NCBI GenBank assembly: GCA_023416335.1
Contig: JAEZHY010000053.1
Coordinates: forward strand, 1 to 64,000
From: Pseudomonadota bacterium
GTDB lineage: Bacteria; Desulfobacterota; Syntrophobacteria; Syntrophobacterales; Syntrophobacteraceae
Direction: 5' to 3'
DNA length: 64,000 nt
Made by a program: the position numbers and the translations under genes. Below are positions 60,055 through 64,000 of this stretch, piece after piece. Every line of letters begins with the position of its first letter. The stretch's first letter is position 1. The notes beneath the pieces are model-generated. The model saw nothing but the letters and a program-made list of their open reading frames with translations, was not told the origin of the DNA and ran no database searches.

Positions 60055-61274
60055 CGGAGGACCACCTCCTCGTTTTCCCTGACCCCCGAGAGCACTTCGA
60101 CTAATGAATCATGCCGCTGTCCGAGAGTGACGAATCTGCGTAAAATACCGCCGCCGGCATCAGCGATTTCGACGGTGTGAAGCTGGCCCGTTTCCCGGAC
60201 AGCCTCCGCCGGAACTACCAGGGTCTCATATTCTCCCCGGGGGATCCTCAGCCTCCCAAAAAGGCCGTTTACAAGCTGTGGATCCGGAGGCAGGCTGACT
60301 TTCACGAGAATGGTCCGCGTGCCGGGGTCCGACTGCGGAACGATTTCCCTCAAGGTACCGGGAAAGGAGCGGTTTATGGCATCAATTCGTACTTCGAGTT
60401 CCTGGCCGGTTTTGAGGCCGGGCAAGAGAGATTCGGAAAGGAAGGCCTGCAGCTCCGGCTGCCGGTTCGTTTCAATGAGAAAAAGGGGCTGACCCGGTGA
60501 AGCCATGGTTCCGACATCGACCATCTTCTTCACCAGCTTACCGCCGAAGGGGGCATATATCCGGGTGAATGCCTGCCCTTGCTGTGCCTCCGCCACTGCT
60601 GCCCGCGCGGCATTACGCATGGCTTCCATGCGCTCGAACTCGCTCTGCGCGGCCTCGATGTCCCTGGAAGCCGCCTGCAACTGGGCGGTGGACGAATCGC
60701 GCTGCGCCCGGGCGTGATCGAACTGCTGCCCGGTGGATGCATTTTCCCGGGCAAGGGCTTCGAATCGTTTGAAATCCAGGGACGCTCTTTCGGCATTGGC
60801 GCGAGCGGAAGTCGCCTGCGCCCTTGTTGCCGAGAGCCTTGCCCTGGCGGTTTCAATTCCCTTCTCCGCGGCGGCGAGCTGTGATTCAGCCTGGCGCAGA
60901 CGGGCTTGCGCATCCCGGTCGTCCAGTTCTGCAAGGAGCGTGGGCCGGCTTGCTCCTTCACCGCCTGAAACATCCTGACCTTCACGCACCAGGATTTCCT
61001 TCACCTGGGCCATTATGCGGCTCGAAACGCGTGCTTCGACCTCCCCCCTTATCGTTCCGGCCTGCTCAACCAGCAGAGGGTATCGGACTTTCAGAGCTTT
61101 CGTCGTTCTGAGGGTGACGGGTTTGCTCTTCTCGATCGCGGGGCCGGGATGGACTTTGCCGGCAAAGGTCCCGGAAAGCCACATCATAAGCAGGAGCAGG
61201 AGCAAAACCACTCCGAAGCCTTTTAAAATTTCACGCCCGGTTTTCGAGGAATCGGCCTTACCGCTGTTGTCCAT
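60051..61274 (-). CDS. RND periplasmic adaptor protein (membrane fusion protein)
   Basis: A 407-residue HlyD/AcrA-type adaptor. TM or signal anchor about 18-38 (VVLLLLLLMMWLSGTFAG), lipoyl-like half AQVKEILVREGQDVSGGE, a long Ala/Arg/Glu coiled-coil hairpin about 125-235, second lipoyl half and beta-barrel (YAPFGGKLVKKMVDVGTMAS). The start at 61274 has GGGAGAGGTGCA; the frame to 61445 is longer but would bury the anchor. It bridges the pump to an outer-membrane channel. The linear operon is adaptor then pump, overlap 4 bases. Confidence 0.94.
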   Translation of the reverse strand: MDNSGKADSSKTGREILKGFGVVLLLLLLMMWLSGTFAGKVHPGPAIEKSKPVTLRTTKALKVRYPLLVEQAGTIRGEVEARVSSRIMAQVKEILVREGQDVSGGEGASRPTLLAELDDRDAQARLRQAESQLAAAEKGIETARARLSATRAQATSARANAERASLDFKRFEALARENASTGQQFDHARAQRDSSTAQLQAASRDIEAAQSEFERMEAMRNAARAAVAEAQQGQAFTRIYAPFGGKLVKKMVDVGTMASPGQPLFLIETNRQPELQAFLSESLLPGLKTGQELEVRIDAINRSFPGTLREIVPQSDPGTRTILVKVSLPPDPQLVNGLFGRLRIPRGEYETLVVPAEAVRETGQLHTVEIADAGGGILRRFVTLGQRHDSLVEVLSGVRENEEVVLR

Positions 61275-61619
61275 TGCACCTCTCCCAAAAGGGAATCGGT
61301 TTACGTGCGCGCTGACGGGCCGGAATCGGGAGGATGAGCTTCTGAATCGGGAATTTCCGGGCCCTCCTCGAATCTCTTTGGTTTGAACACCGGATGCACC
61401 GATCAGTCGGTCCGCTCTTACGGTTGAGGACCAGCCGGGAGCCAATGGCTCCGCACTGCACCCTGAAACTGTAATACTTCAAACCGATGTGCGAGTTCAA
61501 GTGTCATGCTTGGCGCGTGAACAGTGCACCTGAGGGGATCGGAGAAATTGCAATGCCGGTTCCCAAACTCCCTGGCTCAAAACTCTATTATGAAACTTCA
61601 ATTGAGTGGACGGAAAGCG

Positions 61620-62062
61620 GAGTAGGGTGGGTACAAGCTTCACCGTGCCCGCCGTCCGTCCCCTTGGATCATGGTTCATCGGGATGGCCGGGGGCTGCGA
61701 TAGAGTTGTCCTGAGCGGCACAGCACGTACAGGATACTATCCGGCCTGCCGGGGCGGGGTTCCCAAGGCGGACCTCATAGCTGTCAACTTAAGCGAACCG
61801 AGTTGTTTCTTGCGCTGAAAGCGCTAATAATTTCAGCCCGGGGTCAGCGGAGCGCCACCCCGGGAGAGGACCGGCAGCATCTAACCACGTTTACCCTGAA
61901 AGGGTTAAATAGAATGTCTCCGATCAGCTGAGATCTGCGAAAAGGGAGCATCTTATGTAACCCTTTCAGGGTAAAGGGAAAAATTATCGGCGGCGCGGGC
62001 ACCCAGGGTGGCGCTCCGCTGACCCTGGGCTATTCCTATTTTGCCCCTTCAGGGCAGGGAAT
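61620..62062 (+). repeat. Repeat families D and C in tandem
   Basis: 61622-61790: GTAGGGTGGGTAC, GTGCCCGCCGTCCGTCCCC, CACAGCACGTACAGG and CCTGCCGGGGCGGGGTTCCC modules of family D. 61790-62062: family C with CAACTTAAGCGAACC, TTGCGCTGAAAGCGCTAA (reverse orientation), two copies of AACCCT-type and AGGGTTAAAT motifs, and CCCAGGGT...ACCCTGGG around GGCGCTCCGCTG. Here family C occurs as two halves head to head. No gene is supported in 61275-62539. Confidence 0.65.
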
Positions 62063-62539
62063 CTCCCAATCGTTCCATCTCGAAGCTTTTCAGTCCCTTT
62101 TTGCTAAAGTCGACGCCAATGAGGCGGACCTTGGGAACCAGCGGCACGAGAGTAAAACTTCGCTCGTGAGTGGAGAGCCCCGTTGAGCTGAGGCACGGTT
62201 TCCTGACCGTGCCGGCCGGGAGCCGTGAGAATGGCGCGGTCGGGAAACCGCGCCATAACCGAACGTGAATTAAAACCTTATAAGAGGCCTTCAGGTGGAT
62301 TACTTGTAAATTCCATACCTTAATAACTCTGAATCCCGACTAAAAAACAATGCCGAAGTGCCGGGCTGGAAGCATCCCAGAATGCCGGGAAAAAGGTTTG
62401 TCTCCGTTGGGCAATAGCCATTCCGGCTTGAGGATCCCATTGAAGGAGCCTCTTTCTCAGTTCACTGCCCAGCGTTCACTGTCCACTCACCCAGAGTGAT
62501 TACTTTTTTAATAGATCTAAATACTTGAAAGGAGAGTCC

Positions 62540-63070
62540 ATGTTCTTCAAGAGGCATCTAAGGGTTCCGGCCGTGTTGTTGGCGGTCGTTATGGCGTCCT
62601 TACTTTCGGGGCAAGGCGCATATGCTCAAGCGCCCGGCGGAGGCGGCACAACGCCACCAGCCACACAGGCTGACCGTTTCTCCGGCTTCGGCACGGTAAC
62701 CTCGGTTGACACGACTGCAAAGACGGTCACCGTCACGATAACGCGTGCAAGCAGACTTTTGAAGGGAGAAGTCGGGAATCCCGTTACCCTCCAGTTAAGC
62801 AGCACCGCAGTGATCACTCCGCTGACCGGACCGATGTGTGGGTGCCCGGGAGGCTGCGCCGGCATGGGTGGCCAAGGCGGCCAGGGCGGTATGGGAGGAA
62901 TGGGTCGAAGGATGGGGCCCGGGGCAATGGGGCCTGGCGGTTGTATGGGGAATCCACCTGTAATGCTGCAGCTGACTGATGTTCAGCAGGGCGATGAGGT
63001 CCATTTCATCGGCCACTTTGATGCCGCTGCGAAACAATATGTCGTGGAGCGCCTGATGGTCTGGCTATAG
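62540..63070 (+). CDS. Secreted Gly/Met-rich protein
   Basis: A 176-residue exported protein: signal peptide about 1-30 (GQGAYA before QAPGG). A beta-strand-rich domain, SGFGTVTSVDTTAKTVTVTI to VTLQLSSTAVITPL, resembles DUF5666-type small barrels, is interrupted by a Gly/Met-rich insert of about 50 residues starting at GCPGGCAGMGGQGG, and finishes with VQQGDEVHFIGHFDAAAKQ. GAAAGGAGAGTCC gives the start at 62540 (the in-frame TTG at 62525 is too early). Met, Cys and Gly in the insert suggest a flexible metal-binding loop; this is inference. Confidence 0.75.
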   Translation: MFFKRHLRVPAVLLAVVMASLLSGQGAYAQAPGGGGTTPPATQADRFSGFGTVTSVDTTAKTVTVTITRASRLLKGEVGNPVTLQLSSTAVITPLTGPMCGCPGGCAGMGGQGGQGGMGGMGRRMGPGAMGPGGCMGNPPVMLQLTDVQQGDEVHFIGHFDAAAKQYVVERLMVWL

Positions 63071-63129
63071 TCCAGTCCCCCAATCCCGTCACCCCGTGTT
63101 TGAGTGCTTTTGAGCCGGGAACCAGTGGC

Positions 63130-63330
63130 GTAGGGTGGGCACAGTACCATCGTGCCCACCGTCCGTCCCCTCGGATCGAGTCTCGTCGGGATGGCTGGGC
63201 AGTGGCGCCGCAGGCCCTCAAGTCGCCTACGGTCCCTATCCGGCCTGCCGGGGCGGGGTTCCCAAGGCGGACCTTGGGAACCAGCGGCGTATTTCCTTAA
63301 AGCAACAACATTGGGCTTTATCGAGCCCAC
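63130..63330 (+). repeat. Composite repeat family D, near-complete copy
   Basis: Starts GTAGGGTGGGCACAG, has GTGCCCACCGTCCGTCCCC, and the perfect 11-bp stem GGTTCCCAAGG-CGGA-CCTTGGGAACC at 63257-63282, ending CTTAAAGCAACAACATTG. Occupies the gap between the Gly/Met-rich protein gene and the sensor kinase; no gene is supported there. Confidence 0.7.
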
Positions 63331-63400
63331 CCTACCGTCGCTGCCGCATTTCCGAATCCGGGCTCCATTGTCCCCCAACCCATGGGTAGTCCACCTGCGG

Positions 63401-64000
63401 TTAATTCTCTCTCGGCGAATGGTTTCCCGAATCTGCTTTGGCCCGCTTTGGCAACCTCCAGGTCACCTTGACGCTTGTTCCCTCGTTGGGAGCGGATCTG
63501 ATGGAGAACTTTCCTCCCGTCAACTGGGCTCTTTCCTTCATCCCCGCAAGTCCGAGACTCCTGGCGGTCATGGATTTGAGTATGTATCCAAGGTCCATTC
63601 CGACTCCGTCGTCGCACACCGAGAGTTCGAGCACTCCGCCTTCTTTTTTCAACGAAAGATCAACCCATTCGGCCCGGCTGTGTTTCGCGGTATTGTTCAA
63701 TGCCTCCTGTGCGATGCGGAATATCGCTATGATCAGGTCGCGCGGAACTTCTTCTTCAGAGACGGTAATGGCGAGTTCGATGTGCCGGTTCGGGTGGAGC
63801 TTGAGGAGGTTTTCCCTGTACCACTTCAGGGTGGCGATTATCCCCAGTTCCTCAAGCATCTTGGGCCGCAGTCCCATGTAAATGGCCCTTGTCTCTTCGA
63901 TGGAGCGCTGCAGGTCGGGGACCAGGGATTCAATGCTTTGTCGTGCTTTTTCCGGATCGTTGATCTTCAAGTGATGGTAGACGTGCTCGATGCGAAATTT
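63401..64000 (-). CDS. Sensor histidine kinase of the NarL-partner (HisKA_3) type, C-terminal part only
   Basis: The reading frame is open to the right edge of the window, so the N-terminus lies beyond 64000. The visible 199 residues include the end of the dimerisation domain (EETRAIYMGLRPKMLEELG, typical of HisKA_3 kinases) and the HATPase: IFRIAQEALNNTAKHSRA as the N-box, CDDGVGMDL as G1 and LGLAGMKERAQLTGGKFS as G2. The phosphoacceptor His should sit just outside. Such kinases pair with LuxR/NarL-type regulators; neither the sensor domain nor the partner is visible here. Confidence 0.9.
   Translation of the reverse strand, partial: KFRIEHVYHHLKINDPEKARQSIESLVPDLQRSIEETRAIYMGLRPKMLEELGIIATLKWYRENLLKLHPNRHIELAITVSEEEVPRDLIIAIFRIAQEALNNTAKHSRAEWVDLSLKKEGGVLELSVCDDGVGMDLGYILKSMTARSLGLAGMKERAQLTGGKFSIRSAPNEGTSVKVTWRLPKRAKADSGNHSPREN

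Noticed and set aside
6775..63330. CRISPR array among the many repeats
   Set aside because: The repeats are dispersed, long and irregularly spaced; there is no series of short identical repeats with equal-length spacers and no cas gene.

Overview
The window looks like chromosomal DNA of an anaerobic, sulfur-metabolising member of the Desulfobacterota (the old Deltaproteobacteria), possibly near Syntrophobacterales; this placement is an inference from gene content, not from a marker gene. Pointers are a moderately high GC content, a formate-THF ligase/FolD pair (methyl branch of the Wood-Ljungdahl pathway), an FMN-binding archaeal-type glutamate synthase, a TusA/DsrE-like sulfur carrier pair next to a DsrM/DsrK-like membrane redox pair, two unrelated sulfate transporter families (YeiH and SulP), two TSUP (TauE/SafE) carriers, NifU/NifS and several sigma-54 promoters.

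Layout. 376-6774: a haem-motif sensor kinase and an NtrC-type regulator, followed by a helically phased pair of palindromes and a sigma-54 promoter in front of a YeiH-type transporter with two small partners. 6775-11707: intergenic repeats around a SulP transporter, a Met/Cys-rich secreted protein with its own sigma-54 promoter, and Maf. 11708-13826: an Rrf2 regulator-MOSC-NadA operon. 14309-16052: small orphan proteins, two of them Cys-rich. 17050-20472: a MarR regulator with matching operators upstream of itself and of a DsrE2-TusA-NarI/DsrM-like-DsrK-like operon. 20696-26866: NifX-like protein, secreted papain-like protease with fibronectin III domains, ABC exporter, DUF2147 protein. 27201-34404: the most unusual locus, in which four proteins share a 'PGRxRxK' HMA-like N-terminus (one fused to a P2-type cation ATPase), with a DUF5132-like protein, a 22-residue amphipathic repeat protein and a MetK homologue that has lost its methionine-site residues. 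35365-48276: TSUP carrier and membrane partner, glutamate synthase-like protein, folD, fhs, nifU-nifS, cysE, rluD. 48489-64000: a helical-barrel protein, a sigma-54-driven Pro/Val-rich secreted protein, a ygiB-ygiC-DUF350 operon, a quinone oxidoreductase, two small proteins (one a 55-residue DnaJ-type zinc finger), TSUP-DUF1634, an RND pump with its adaptor, a Gly/Met-rich secreted protein and the C-terminal part of a NarL-type sensor kinase running off the end.

The gaps are crowded with dispersed repeats. At least five families recur. One is a roughly 200-bp MITE-like element with perfect 13-bp terminal inverted repeats in three of four copies. Two of these copies sit inside a larger, roughly 418-bp repeat lying in inverted orientation on either side of the SulP-maf segment, and a third is bracketed by a 135-bp near-perfect direct repeat. 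Many open frames in these gaps are repeat translations and are not annotated as genes.

Functionally the window ties together sulfur-oxyanion transport and sulfur trafficking, cysteine-to-Fe-S-cluster supply (CysE, NifS, NifU, Rrf2, NadA), one-carbon metabolism and envelope metal or stress defence. All family calls are by eye from motifs; no database search was possible.
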